Source: an uncultured Pelagibacteraceae bacterium (lineage in GTDB: Bacteria > Pseudomonadota > Alphaproteobacteria > Pelagibacterales > Pelagibacteraceae). From it: a DNA stretch of 44,455 nt. The position numbers were made by a program, and so were the translations under genes. The notes under the pieces were generated by a model. That model did no database searches, had not been told where the DNA came from, and was given only the letters and a program-made list of their open reading frames with translations. The stretch is from the NCBI GenBank assembly GCA_902566805.1, contig CACFKJ010000004.1, positions 1-44,455 of the forward strand. Reading direction: 5' to 3'. Shown here in pieces: positions 9,318-18,319 of the stretch (within the stretch, counting starts at the first letter, position 1; the number at the start of each line of letters is the position of its first letter).

Positions 9318-9905
9318 TTAGGCCTTAGTTTCTATCAACTGCCAATTAGGACTATTTGATCTTAAGTCTCTAGAAAACTTCCAAGTATCAGAGACTTTTT
9401 TAATTTTTTCAGGATCTCCAGATACTACTTTTTTATCTTTGTCTCTAACGCAAGAAATAATTTCACTCACAAAATTAACAGTAACTTCTAGAATATTATT
9501 ACTTTGAGAATGATCTTTAATATCTGCTGAATTAATTCCTACAAAAGTTGTTTCTGATAAAAAATTATTTTTTTTTCTTTCTTTTATGGCTTCTTCGAAT
9601 TCTTCAAAGATTTTTTTATTCAATAAATATTTAATATCATTCAAATTTCCCGATGCAAAGTTAGTAATAATACTTTCATAAGCAACCTTTGCTCCTTTGA
9701 TAAATTCAGTTTTAGCCTTTTCGTCAAAATTCTCTGCTCGAATTTTTGCTTCTTTTTTTCTTACTTGTAAATCTTTTTGGAAACTTGTTGATATATCCTC
9801 TTCATATCCTGTTTTTCTTCCTAATATTCCTCTTAGTCTCAAAAAAATGAACCCAGCAATCATTGCTAAAAGGATAATATCAATGTATTCAAAACTATAA
9901 CTCAT
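9318..9905 (-). CDS. Tim44-like membrane-anchored protein
   Basis: 195 residues: an N-terminal membrane helix (YIDIILLAMIAGFIFLRLRGILG), a charged linker, then a Tim44 domain (NEDEKAKTEFIKGAKVAYE-like helix at about 68-85; C-terminal VNFVSEIISCVRDKD and DTWKFSRDLRSNSPNWQLIET). Mitochondrial Tim44 recruits mtHsp70 to the import channel; in alphaproteobacteria the homologue is an inner-membrane protein linked to envelope biogenesis. It lies next to fxsA and secB in opposite orientation, the same neighbourhood as in other alphaproteobacteria. Confidence 0.85.
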   Translation of the reverse strand: MSYSFEYIDIILLAMIAGFIFLRLRGILGRKTGYEEDISTSFQKDLQVRKKEAKIRAENFDEKAKTEFIKGAKVAYESIITNFASGNLNDIKYLLNKKIFEEFEEAIKERKKNNFLSETTFVGINSADIKDHSQSNNILEVTVNFVSEIISCVRDKDKKVVSGDPEKIKKVSDTWKFSRDLRSNSPNWQLIETKA

Positions 9906-9964
9906 AACTAAATAATATTTACTATGTTGCTAAATTTCAACTGGCAAATTACAATTCGAGACAA

Positions 9965-10369
9965 ATGAACACAATACTTTTGTTGATAATAGCAGTTCCT
10001 TTGATTGAAATTTATTTATTTATTAAAATTGGTTCTCAAATAGGTGCTATCAACACAATTTCATTGATTTTGATTACAGCTGTATTGGGTGTAATCTATG
10101 CGAGATACGAGGGGTTTAACACCTTAAAAGCAGGCATGAAGCAATTGATGAATAATGAGATGCCAATTTATGAAATTATTTCTGGAGCAGCTTTGGCATT
10201 TGCTGCGCTGCTATTAATCATTCCTGGATTTGCTACAGATTTTTTTGGATTATTAATTATTTTTCCAATTACAAGAAAAATTTTTTTTAAAAATTTTAAA
10301 AAAAAATATACAAAAAATGAAAAAAATCTTATAGATGGTGAATACGAGGATTTGGATAAAAAAAATTAG
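9965..10369 (+). CDS. fxsA: FxsA-family membrane protein
   Basis: 134 residues with three or four hydrophobic segments: MNTILLLIIAVPLIEIYLFIKIG, INTISLILITAVLGVIYARYEG, and ISGAALAFAALLLIIPGFATDFFGLLIIFP, followed by a lysine-rich cytoplasmic tail. The ARYEG motif and PGFATDFFGLLI segment are family hallmarks. The original FxsA affects phage T7 exclusion; the general function is unknown. The secB ATG follows after 2 bases, so the two form a small operon diverging from the Tim44-like gene. Confidence 0.85.
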   Translation: MNTILLLIIAVPLIEIYLFIKIGSQIGAINTISLILITAVLGVIYARYEGFNTLKAGMKQLMNNEMPIYEIISGAALAFAALLLIIPGFATDFFGLLIIFPITRKIFFKNFKKKYTKNEKNLIDGEYEDLDKKN

Positions 10370-10371
10370 TC

Positions 10372-10791
10372 ATGGAAAAAAATTACGAAATTATAATGGA
10401 GTTTGTAAAAGATATATCAAGTGAGACAAAAAATGCTGAAACATATATTTATGTGAAAGAAAATTTAAAAAAATATAATCTAAATATAGACATAAACTCT
10501 CTAGCTCTTAAAAATAAATTAATTGAGGTTAATACTAAGTTAACTTTTGATGATAAAAGTGATGGTGATAAAAAATCTCATTTTTTTATAAACTATGCAA
10601 CTATAATTAAGTTAAAAGAAACAAGTGATAGAAAAGTCATTGAAAAAACAATTTTGTGTGATTTACAAAATGAAATTTACCCTCGAGTTGAAAAAGTATT
10701 TTTAGAAGTTCTAAATATTTCTGGATATAAAGAAATAAAAATAGAAACTAAAATTGACTTTAATAAACTTTACAAAGAAAAATTCAATTAA
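10372..10791 (+). CDS. secB: Protein-export chaperone SecB (short form)
   Basis: Tetrameric cytoplasmic chaperone that keeps preproteins unfolded and delivers them to SecA. 139 residues against about 155 in E. coli. The N-terminal EFVKDISSETKNAE matches the SecB YVKDxSFExP start, followed by the LIEVNTKLTF strand, a central FFINYATIIKL strand and the EIYPRVEKVFLEVLNISGY segment. Similarity is weak in the middle, but the position between fxsA and dnaQ is the usual alphaproteobacterial one. Its end overlaps convergent dnaQ by 8 bases. Confidence 0.75.
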   Translation: MEKNYEIIMEFVKDISSETKNAETYIYVKENLKKYNLNIDINSLALKNKLIEVNTKLTFDDKSDGDKKSHFFINYATIIKLKETSDRKVIEKTILCDLQNEIYPRVEKVFLEVLNISGYKEIKIETKIDFNKLYKEKFN

Positions 10792-11458
10792 AAAAGTTTT
10801 TTTTATTAAAATTTTTTAAATATACTTTATGCACCTCTAGTTCCCCTGGGCTAGGTATCAAAATTTTTTTACTATATACTTTTTTTTTATTTTTATCTTT
10901 TCTTTTCTCAATCTCATTATTTTTGGTATTAAAATTTAATAGAGGTTCTTTTTGATCAATTAGATTTATATACACTTTTGTTAGTAGTTCACAATCCATT
11001 AAAGCGGTGTGCTTTTCTCTTCTTGAATTATCAATTCTATATCTCTTGCAGAGAGCATCTAGATTTATGCTTGAGCCAGGAAATTTATCTCTTGCTATTT
11101 CTAAAGTATCAATAATATTCTCTTTTGATAATTTTGATCTTCCAATTATACCTAATTCATTATTTATATGTGATAGGTCAAACTCCGCATTATGAATAAT
11201 AATTTTTTTATCTTTAATAAATAAAAGAAACTCATCAGCAATATCTTTAAATTTTTTTTTATCTGCTAGAAATTCATCAGTATAACCATGAACCTCTAGA
11301 GCTTTCTCCGAAACTTTTCTTTCAGGATTTAAATAACAGTGAAATCTATTATTTGTTGGAATCTGATTTTCTAATTCTATGCATCCAATTTCTACTATCC
11401 TGTGACCATCAGAAACTGATAATCCTGTTGTTTCTGTATCTAAAACAATTTCTTTCAT
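10784..11458 (-). CDS. dnaQ: DNA polymerase III epsilon subunit (DnaQ), 3'-5' exonuclease
   Basis: Proofreading exonuclease of the replicative polymerase. 224 residues. The DEDDh exonuclease motifs are intact: DTETTG near residue 8, HNAEFDLSHIN around 94-104, and HTALMDCELL around 155-164. The C-terminal tail (about 175-224) is lysine-rich and would bind the alpha subunit. The ATG overlaps the stop of coaE by one base. The coaE-dnaQ-secB order is typical of alphaproteobacteria. Confidence 0.95.
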   Translation of the reverse strand: MKEIVLDTETTGLSVSDGHRIVEIGCIELENQIPTNNRFHCYLNPERKVSEKALEVHGYTDEFLADKKKFKDIADEFLLFIKDKKIIIHNAEFDLSHINNELGIIGRSKLSKENIIDTLEIARDKFPGSSINLDALCKRYRIDNSRREKHTALMDCELLTKVYINLIDQKEPLLNFNTKNNEIEKRKDKNKKKVYSKKILIPSPGELEVHKVYLKNFNKKNFFN

Positions 11459-12033
11459 TATTTTAAAATTTTTTTGAGAATCAATTTAACACTTTTTTTA
11501 ACCGTATTCCTTTTAAAATTATTATTAATAATAAAGTCTGATTTTTTTCTTTTTTTTTCTAATTTTAATTGAGTTTTTTCAAGTTTTTTTAAAATATTAG
11601 AATTGTAGTTTTTTCTTAACTTTAGTCTTTTGAGAATTTGTTTTTTTTTGGCATTAACATATATCAAAATATAATTTTTTTTATTTAACTTATTTTCAAG
11701 CAAAAGTGGAATATCTAAAACGACCATTTTCTTATTAGAATTTATAATTAAAAACTTTTTCATTTTATTTCTTACTATTGGATGAACAATTTTATTAATT
11801 TTAAATAGATTTTTTTGATTATCTAAAATTGCACTTTGTAATTCATTCTTTTTAATAGGAAATGAATGTACGTACTTTGGAAGTTTTTTTTTAATTTTAT
11901 TAAAACACTTTTTATCTTTTTTATATATTCTGATTACTTCTTCGTCTGCATTAAAAACAGGGCATCCAAACAATTTAGAAATATAACTTTTACCAGATCC
12001 TATTTTTCCTAAAATTCCAATTTTTATCATCAA
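11458..12033 (-). CDS. coaE: Dephospho-CoA kinase CoaE
   Basis: Last step of coenzyme A synthesis: phosphorylates dephospho-CoA at the 3' hydroxyl. 191 residues. The P-loop GKIGSGKS lies at the N-terminus, followed by FNADEEV, the HPIVRNKM lid segment and VVLDIPLLLE. The C-terminal half is exceptionally lysine/asparagine-rich. It overlaps aroE by 4 bases (ATGA). Confidence 0.93.
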   Translation of the reverse strand: MMIKIGILGKIGSGKSYISKLFGCPVFNADEEVIRIYKKDKKCFNKIKKKLPKYVHSFPIKKNELQSAILDNQKNLFKINKIVHPIVRNKMKKFLIINSNKKMVVLDIPLLLENKLNKKNYILIYVNAKKKQILKRLKLRKNYNSNILKKLEKTQLKLEKKRKKSDFIINNNFKRNTVKKSVKLILKKILK

Positions 12034-12824
12034 TCTAAAAGTTCGATTGTTTCATCATCAATTTTTGGCATTTTTTTGTGCCATATTGTAAAGGACTGAT
12101 GTGCTTGATAAATAAACATCATTTTTCCATTTTCTACTTTATTTCCAAGTAATTTTGCTTTCTTTAAAAAAGTTGTTTCCCTAGGATTATAAATTACATC
12201 ATAAAAGAATTTATTTGGACCTGAAGATGAAAAATCAATCTTTATTTCTTCTGCATTATTCAATCCAATACTTGTTGCATTGATAACCATATCAAAATCT
12301 ATATTTGTCCCCCAATCAACTATTTCAATATCTTTAAATAAAACTTTTAAACTTTCTGCTTTTTCTTTAGTTCTATTGCTCAATGTAATTTTTGATGCAT
12401 TCAATTTTTTAAGCGAATAAATAATTGAAGGAGCTACACCACCAGCACCTAATATAAATATATTCTTGTTAGAAATATCATATTTTGCATATTTGATCGC
12501 CAATTCAAATCCTGCAATATCTGTATTATGTCCAATTGTAGACCCATTTTGTAAATAAATTGTATTTACCGATTGTGTTTCTTTAGCTTCTGGACTTAAT
12601 TCATCTAAAAAAGGAATAATTTCTTTCTTATATGGGACCGTAACATTTATGCCATGTAATTTATTCTCTTTAACCTCAGAAATAATATTTTCTATATCTT
12701 TAATCTCAAGTTTTTTTTTTTCATAAATCGCATCAATATTATTTTTCTTTAACCAATAATTATGAAGCTCAGGTGATAGAGAGTGCTCAATGGGTTTTCC
12801 TATAACTAAAAATTTTTTCTTCAT
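12030..12824 (-). CDS. aroE: Shikimate dehydrogenase AroE
   Basis: NADPH-dependent reduction of 3-dehydroshikimate in aromatic amino-acid synthesis. 264 residues. Substrate-binding IEHSLSPELHNYW at the N-terminus, NVTVPYKKEI with the catalytic Lys, the NTDIAGFE region, and the dinucleotide loop GAGGVAPSI followed by the SNRTKEKAE NADP-preference motif. It overlaps both coaE and maf by 4-base ATGA junctions. Confidence 0.96.
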   Translation of the reverse strand: MKKKFLVIGKPIEHSLSPELHNYWLKKNNIDAIYEKKKLEIKDIENIISEVKENKLHGINVTVPYKKEIIPFLDELSPEAKETQSVNTIYLQNGSTIGHNTDIAGFELAIKYAKYDISNKNIFILGAGGVAPSIIYSLKKLNASKITLSNRTKEKAESLKVLFKDIEIVDWGTNIDFDMVINATSIGLNNAEEIKIDFSSSGPNKFFYDVIYNPRETTFLKKAKLLGNKVENGKMMFIYQAHQSFTIWHKKMPKIDDETIELLD

Positions 12825-13401
12825 AAAGAATTTATGTATTCCTTAATTTTTTTAACTGGTAATCCCATAATTGTGTCTTCATCTCCTTCAATTTTTGAAA
12901 ATAAATTTCTACCCTCACCTTCAATTTGATAAACATTATAAGCATATAAAGCTTCATCACTTATTTTATTTAAATATTTATCAAGATCGTCATTAGACAT
13001 TTTTTTCATAGTTAATGCTGCTTTATCAGTATAGTTCCATATCATTGAACCATTTTTTGAAATACAGACTGAGCTTATTAGATGGTGTTTTTTACCATTA
13101 AGCTTTTTTAAAATTTCAAATGCTTCCTTTCGGTCCAAAGGCTTTGAAATAATTTCTCCTTCTAAATCAATAACACTATCTGCTCCAAGCACAATTTCAT
13201 CACTTTTTTTTGACTCACTTTATTTGCTTTCAATTCTGCTAAATTTTTGGAAATTATCTCTGGACTAGCTCCTTCATTTAAAAGACTTTGCTTTACAAGA
13301 TCTTCATCAACATTTGATGGTTCAACAACACATTTAATATTATTTTTTTTTAATATTTCTTTTCTTACATTGCTTTTAGAAGCCAAAATTAAATTAAACA
13401 T
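12821..13401 (-). pseudogene. maf: Maf-family nucleotide pyrophosphatase, disrupted by a single-base frameshift
   Basis: Maf/YceF proteins hydrolyse non-canonical or canonical NTPs. The gene is split into two overlapping ORFs: 13162-13401 (MFNLILASKSNVRKEIL... to ANKVSQKK) and 12821-13192 (LGADSVIDLEGEIISKP... to the C-terminus). The break is at a run of eight T on the plus strand (13204-13211), A8 in the mRNA. One extra A restores a continuous frame, QKKSDEIVLGADSV, and a full-length protein of about 193 residues. Both halves look conserved with no other damage. It may be a sequencing or assembly error, a very recent mutation, or a gene rescued by slippage. Flanking overlaps with ppsR (8 bases) and aroE (ATGA) are intact. 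Confidence 0.85.
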
Positions 13402-14218
13402 TTTTTTTATTTTTTATCTCATAAATTTTTATTATTGAAGCTGCGGTTTCCTCAACTGATTTCCTAGTAACATCAATTATTGGCCAATTAAATTTTTTAA
13501 ATGTTTTTTTTGCATAATCCAGTTCTTTTATGATATCTTCTAAATTTGTATATTCAGTCTCATTTTTTTCGTTTAAACTGTTCATTCTGTTTCTTCTTAG
13601 GTCAAACAATCTTTTTGGATCTGTGGTTAAGCCAACTGCACATATGCTGGAAGGTTCTTTTCTTAAAAAATCTGGTATTGAATTTTCGTTAACTATGGGA
13701 ATATTGGAAGTTTTAAAACCACGGTTTGCAAGATAAATTGATGTTGGAGTTTTACTGGTTCTGCTTACTCCTAATAAAATTATATCAGATTTGGATATGT
13801 CTTCGGATGAATTACCATCGTCGTGTTTCATGGAAAACTGAATGGCTTCCACCCTATCATAATATTCTTCGTCTAAAACATGTTGCCCACTAGGAACATG
13901 AGAAGCTTTTTGATGTAAAATTTTAGAAAAATTTAATATAAGGTCTCCTAAAACTCCAAAACATGGAATCTTTTTTGATTCACTTTCTTCAGTTAAAAAT
14001 TTTGCTAATTTGCTATCAACAATTGTGTAAAGAACAATAGAATGTTCATTTTTAGCTTTTTCTAATATTTGAGAAACTTGATTTTCTGTTCTAGTAAAAG
14101 AAAATTGGTTGGTATTATATTTAAAATTCTTAAATTGAGCTTTAAGTGCCATAAAAATCCTATCGAGAGTTTCTCCGGTTGAGTCAGAAATTAAGTAAAT
14201 TTGATATGTATCTTTCAT
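13394..14218 (-). CDS. ppsR: Pyruvate, phosphate dikinase regulatory protein (PPSR/DUF299 family)
   Basis: Bifunctional ADP-dependent kinase/Pi-dependent phosphorylase that switches pyruvate phosphate dikinase or PEP synthase off and on. 274 residues. Seen: the N-terminal YLISDSTGETLDRIFMALKAQF segment, the P-loop GVSRTSKTPTSIYLANRG in the middle, and NIPIVNE after it. The C-terminus DVTRKSVEETAASII is typical. The target kinase is not in this window. The gene faces away from hemE across the candidate origin, the same place as RP001 next to the Rickettsia origin. Confidence 0.92.
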   Translation of the reverse strand: MKDTYQIYLISDSTGETLDRIFMALKAQFKNFKYNTNQFSFTRTENQVSQILEKAKNEHSIVLYTIVDSKLAKFLTEESESKKIPCFGVLGDLILNFSKILHQKASHVPSGQHVLDEEYYDRVEAIQFSMKHDDGNSSEDISKSDIILLGVSRTSKTPTSIYLANRGFKTSNIPIVNENSIPDFLRKEPSSICAVGLTTDPKRLFDLRRNRMNSLNEKNETEYTNLEDIIKELDYAKKTFKKFNWPIIDVTRKSVEETAASIIKIYEIKNKKNV

Positions 14219-14502
14219 GTATAAAATATTTATAACTTATTAATAAATTAACTAAATATAATTGATTTAATATTCTTTGTATTTTTTACAAAAATAAGCC
14301 ATTTAATTAACAATTTTAAACATGTTGATAAAATTTAGTGAATTAAACATATTGTAAAATATTATGCAAAAAAATGCGTATTTTAAATGTTTATATAATA
14401 TTTATATTGTTTATAAAAAGTTGATAATTTGTTGATAATTAATAATTTACATAATTCACAAGATAATAAACAACTAATAAAGGATATATATATTAATTAA
14501 TT
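14219..14502. other. oriC: Candidate chromosomal replication origin (oriC): AT-rich gap with DnaA-box-like cluster
   Basis: 284 bp without a gene between divergent ppsR and hemE. Four 9-mers resemble the DnaA box TTATNCACA read on the minus strand: TGTTGATAA at 14323-14331, TGTTTATAA at 14408, AGTTGATAA at 14419 and TGTTGATAA at 14430. The last three are exactly 11 bp apart and in one orientation. The surroundings are almost pure A/T, suitable for unwinding. Gene order matches the RP001-hemE-hemH-RP883 cluster published for the Caulobacter and Rickettsia origins, and gene orientation diverges here. None of the boxes is the perfect consensus, so the origin call is inference from convergent evidence. 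Confidence 0.7.
14408..14440 (-). repeat. Three 11-bp direct repeats carrying DnaA-box-like sequences
   Basis: Tandem units tgtttataaaa, agttgataatt and tgttgataatt begin at 14408, 14419 and 14430. Each holds one DnaA-box-like 9-mer in the same orientation. The 11-bp pitch puts the boxes on one face of the helix, suitable for cooperative filament formation by an initiator. Confidence 0.75.
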
Positions 14503-15507
14503 ATGAGTCTAATTGCTAAGTGTATAAAAAATAAAGATAAAACTATAAAACCTATTTGGTTAATGAGGCAGGCAGGAAGGTATTTGCCAGAATTTAGAGA
14601 TATAAGAATAAAAAATCCAGATTTTATTAAATTATGTCTCAATAAAAATTTATCTTCCGAAATTACTTTACAACCAATTAAAAGGTTTGGTTTTGATGCA
14701 GCTATAATTTTTTCTGATATTTTAATGTTACCTTATGGTTTAGGTCAAAAAGTTGAATTTAAGAAAAATTTTGGACCTATCCTAGGTGAATTAGATTTAG
14801 CTAGTATTGAAGAAATTAATGAAAGAGTTTTCACAGACAAATTAACGCCAGTTTACGATGCAATCAGAAGTGTAAAGGAAAATAAACTTACAAAAAATAA
14901 AGAGGTAATAGGTTTTATTGGAGCTCCGTGGACTTTATTAGTTTACATGCTTAACAAACAATCTCCAAAAAAAGAATTAAGTAGTGAAATTTTAAAAGAT
15001 AAAAATAAAATAAAAAGTTTGTTTAATATAATTGATAAGTATTTAAAAATTCATATTAAGAATCAAATAAACGCGGGAGCTACAATTATACAAATTTTTG
15101 ATAGTTGGGCTGGTCTCGTTGATAATAAATCTTTAGATAATTATATTTATGAACCGACTATTAAATTAGTTCAATTTGTTAAGTCGCTTAATACGCCAGT
15201 TATATGTTTTCCTAGAAATATTCAAGATTATAAGAAATATGTTGAAATAACTAATCCAGATGTAATTAATATTGATTATAACGTTGATCCAAAAAAAATT
15301 AGAGATCAAATAGGAATAGTCATTCAAGGTGGAATGGATCCCAAATTTTTACTTAATGATAGGGAAAAATTAAAAAAAGAAGTATTAAATTATTTAAATT
15401 TATTTAAAGACCACCAATACATATTTAATTTAGGTCACGGTGTTTTACCAGAAACGGACCCTGGTACAGTAGAATATTTAGTAAAGTTAATTAGAGATTT
15501 TAAATGA
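14503..15507 (+). CDS. hemE: Uroporphyrinogen decarboxylase HemE
   Basis: Decarboxylates uroporphyrinogen III to coproporphyrinogen III in haem synthesis. 334 residues. Signature PIWLMRQAGRYLPEFR near the N-terminus, IIFSDILMLPYGLG with the catalytic Asp region, GFIGAPWTLLVYML, and the C-terminal NLGHGVLPETDPGTVEYLV. The start is the first in-frame ATG after the candidate origin. The stop overlaps hemH by ATGA, so hemE-hemH-hemJ are translated as one unit. Confidence 0.97.
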   Translation: MSLIAKCIKNKDKTIKPIWLMRQAGRYLPEFRDIRIKNPDFIKLCLNKNLSSEITLQPIKRFGFDAAIIFSDILMLPYGLGQKVEFKKNFGPILGELDLASIEEINERVFTDKLTPVYDAIRSVKENKLTKNKEVIGFIGAPWTLLVYMLNKQSPKKELSSEILKDKNKIKSLFNIIDKYLKIHIKNQINAGATIIQIFDSWAGLVDNKSLDNYIYEPTIKLVQFVKSLNTPVICFPRNIQDYKKYVEITNPDVINIDYNVDPKKIRDQIGIVIQGGMDPKFLLNDREKLKKEVLNYLNLFKDHQYIFNLGHGVLPETDPGTVEYLVKLIRDFK

Positions 15508-16502
15508 AAGATCATCCAGAAGTAAAATTCGGCAAAACAGGTATAATTTTAGTCAATCTTGGAACCCCAGACTCTACTAGTTGGTGGGATATAAGAAAAT
15601 ACTTAAAAGAATTTTTATCTGATAATAGGGTGATAGAAGTCAACCCAATTGTATGGAAAATTATATTAAATCTTTTTATACTTACTTTTAGACCTTCTAA
15701 AACTGCAAAAGCTTATAAAGAAATATGGATGAAGGATAAAAATATGTCTCCTCTAAGATACTATACTCAAATGCAAGCTCAAAAATTAAAAAAAGAAATT
15801 TCCAACAAGGAAATAGAAATTGATTACGCAATGAGATATGGGAATCCTAGTATAAAAAAAGTTTTAACAAATCTTCAAAACAAGGGATGTGAAAACATAA
15901 TAATTTTACCACTTTATCCGCAATATGCTGCCCCAACAACGGCTACTGTCTGTGATGAAGTTTATAGATGTTTAATGAAAATGAGGTGGCAACCTAGCCT
16001 TCAGATTATACCACATTATGAGTCTGAACCTTTATATATAGATGCGCTTGTTAAAAGCATTGATAAAAAAATAAATGAAATAAATTGGTCTCCAGATCTA
16101 ATCGTTGCTTCTTATCATGGAATTCCTAAAAAATATTTTCAAAAAGGTGATCCATATCAGTGTTATTGCCAAAAAACATCACGCTTAATAAGTGAAAAAT
16201 TTAATAAAGTACCAATTCAAACAACTTTTCAATCTCGATTTGGTCCTCAAGAATGGCTAAAACCATACACAGACAAAGCCTTTGAAAACTTACCTAGTGA
16301 GGGAAAAAATAATATTCTAGTTATTTGCCCTGGATTTTCATCAGATTGTGTTGAAACTTTGGAAGAAATAGCAATTCAAGGAAAAAATACTTTTTTAAAT
16401 TCAGGAGGTAAAAATTTTGAAATTATCCCCTGCCTTAATGATAACAGCGATCATATCAATTTATTAAAAACTTTAGTTACTAGATATATAGTAAAAAAAT
16501 GA
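15504..16502 (+). CDS. hemH: Ferrochelatase HemH
   Basis: Inserts Fe(II) into protoporphyrin IX. 332 residues. N-terminal GIILVNLGTPDS, MRYGNPSIKKVL, LPLYPQYAAPTTA, the metal-site SYHGIPKKYFQKGDPYQCYC, and CVETLEEI with the conserved Glu. There is no C-terminal [2Fe-2S] extension. Linked by ATGA overlaps to hemE upstream and hemJ downstream. Confidence 0.97.
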   Translation: MKDHPEVKFGKTGIILVNLGTPDSTSWWDIRKYLKEFLSDNRVIEVNPIVWKIILNLFILTFRPSKTAKAYKEIWMKDKNMSPLRYYTQMQAQKLKKEISNKEIEIDYAMRYGNPSIKKVLTNLQNKGCENIIILPLYPQYAAPTTATVCDEVYRCLMKMRWQPSLQIIPHYESEPLYIDALVKSIDKKINEINWSPDLIVASYHGIPKKYFQKGDPYQCYCQKTSRLISEKFNKVPIQTTFQSRFGPQEWLKPYTDKAFENLPSEGKNNILVICPGFSSDCVETLEEIAIQGKNTFLNSGGKNFEIIPCLNDNSDHINLLKTLVTRYIVKK

Positions 16503-16933
16503 GTTTATATTTAACATTTAAATCTTTGCATTTAATTGCAGTAATTTCTTGGATGGCTGGATTATTATATCTTCCAAGAATTTTTGTTTATCATGTAGAA
16601 AATAATAATAAAAAAGAGACAGTAGAAATTTTTCAAATAATGGAAAAAAGATTATATTTCTACATAATGAGACCAGCCATGATATTTACATGGATATTTG
16701 GTATTTTATTAATTTTTTTTAATGGAATAGAAGTTTTTTCACAATTGTGGATGCAGCTAAAAATATTACTGGTAATTCTATTGTCGATTTATCATGAGCA
16801 CCTTGGAAAATGTCTTTATTCTCTAAAAAATGGTACAAACACAAGATCGGCTAAATATTTTAGAATAATAAATGAAATACCGACTATAATCTTAATTTTA
16901 GTTGTATTTATTGTAATTTTTAAGCCAATCTAG
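16499..16933 (+). CDS. hemJ: Protoporphyrinogen IX oxidase HemJ (RP883-type membrane protein)
   Basis: 144-residue integral membrane protein with four hydrophobic segments, predicted to oxidise protoporphyrinogen IX, the step just before HemH. The N-terminal SLHLIAVISWMAGLLYLPRIFVYH contains the conserved His and Arg positions, and QLKILLVILLSIYHEH carries the conserved Lys. Adjacency to hemE and hemH supports the role, and RP883 occupies this position at the Rickettsia origin. No hemG or hemY is visible here. Confidence 0.9.
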   Translation: MSLYLTFKSLHLIAVISWMAGLLYLPRIFVYHVENNNKKETVEIFQIMEKRLYFYIMRPAMIFTWIFGILLIFFNGIEVFSQLWMQLKILLVILLSIYHEHLGKCLYSLKNGTNTRSAKYFRIINEIPTIILILVVFIVIFKPI

Positions 16934-16992
16934 GGTTGAAATTTTAAAATCTATATATATATTTAATCCATCTAATATTAAAATCCCAAAAC

Positions 16993-18264
16993 ATGAATAT
17001 ACAAGAACTAAAAAAACAAAGCTCGGAGCATTTGATTTCAGAAGCGGAAAAACTGGGCATTGAGAATGCAAGTACCTTAAGAAAGCAAGAAATATTATTT
17101 GCTATACTAAAAAAGTTAGCTGAGAAAGGTGAAGAAATTACTGGTGGTGGAGTTTTACAATTACTTCAAGATGGATTTGGTTTCTTGCGAGCAATGGAGT
17201 CAAACTATCTACCTGGTCCAGATGATATTTATATAAGCCCAAGCCAAATAAGAAGATTCGGGTTAAGAACTGGAGATACAGTTGAAGGACCTGTAAGAGC
17301 TCCCAAAGAAGGTGAAAGATATTTTGCTTTGTTGCAAGTAAGTAAAATAAATTTTGAGGATCCTGAAAAATCTAAACACAAAATTGCATTTGATAACTTG
17401 ACCCCCTTATATCCAGATAGTCAACTTAAGATGGAGGTTGAGAGTAACAAAGTTGAGAAAAAAACAGATCTTACACCTAGATTGATTGATTTAGTTAGTC
17501 CAATTGGAAAAGGACAAAGGTCGCTTATAATATCACCACCTAAAGCTGGAAAAACAATGATACTTCAAAGTATTGCAAATTCAATTACCGCAAATCATCC
17601 CGAATGTTATTTGATGGTATTACTTATTGACGAAAGACCAGAAGAAGTTACAGACATGCAGAGAACAGTTAAGGGAGAAGTAATTAGTTCAACTTTTGAT
17701 GAGCCAGCTCAAAGACACGTCGCAGTAGCAGAAATGGTTATTGAAAAAGCGAAAAGATTAACTGAGCATAAAAAAGATGTGGTCATTCTATTGGATTCCA
17801 TTACTAGATTAGGTAGAGCTTATAATGCCGTAGTGCCAAGTTCAGGTAAAGTTCTTACTGGTGGTGTAGATGCAAACGCTTTACAAAGACCAAAAAGATT
17901 TTTTGGTGCAGCCAGAAATATAGAAGAAGGAGGTTCTTTAACTATAATTTCCACCGCTTTAATTGATACAGGAAGCAGAATGGATGAAGTTATATTTGAA
18001 GAGTTTAAAGGAACTGGAAACAGTGAATTAATTCTTGATAGAAAAATATCAGAAAAAAGAATTTATCCAGCAATAGACATAACTAAATCTGGAACCAGAA
18101 GAGAAGAACTTATTTTTGATAAAAATGATCTAGGAAAAATGAATGTACTTAGAAGAATAATTGCACCAATGGGCAGTATGGATGCAATAGATTTTATAAA
18201 CTCTAAGCTTAAGAACACTAAAAATAATGCAGAATTTTTCACATCTATGAATAAACCTGCTTAA
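16993..18264 (+). CDS. rho: Transcription termination factor Rho
   Basis: Hexameric RNA helicase ending transcription at Rho-dependent sites. 423 residues. N-terminal Rho_N helix bundle ([22 protein letters not shown]), cold-shock-like RNA-binding domain ([35 protein letters not shown]), Walker [23 protein letters not shown], the Q-loop/R-loop segment, and the C-terminal [23 protein letters not shown]. Its importance in this genome is underlined by the near absence of intrinsic terminators in the window. Confidence 0.97.
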   Translation: MNIQELKKQSSEHLISEAEKLGIENASTLRKQEILFAILKKLAEKGEEITGGGVLQLLQDGFGFLRAMESNYLPGPDDIYISPSQIRRFGLRTGDTVEGPVRAPKEGERYFALLQVSKINFEDPEKSKHKIAFDNLTPLYPDSQLKMEVESNKVEKKTDLTPRLIDLVSPIGKGQRSLIISPPKAGKTMILQSIANSITANHPECYLMVLLIDERPEEVTDMQRTVKGEVISSTFDEPAQRHVAVAEMVIEKAKRLTEHKKDVVILLDSITRLGRAYNAVVPSSGKVLTGGVDANALQRPKRFFGAARNIEEGGSLTIISTALIDTGSRMDEVIFEEFKGTGNSELILDRKISEKRIYPAIDITKSGTRREELIFDKNDLGKMNVLRRIIAPMGSMDAIDFINSKLKNTKNNAEFFTSMNKPA

Positions 18265-18319
18265 GGACTAGTAAAACAATCAATAAATACTTAAATACAT
18301 ATTAATAATAAATATTAAT

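Noticed and set aside
13824-13839. parS-like TGTTTCATGGAAAACT inside ppsR
   Set aside because: Only 12 of 16 positions match, and the inner palindrome is broken; it is explained as ppsR coding sequence.
14303-14319. TTAA pairs in the origin gap as possible CtrA sites (TTAA-N7-TTAA)
   Set aside because: Spacings between TTAA elements here are 0, 5 and 9, never 7; in such AT-rich DNA TTAA is common by chance.
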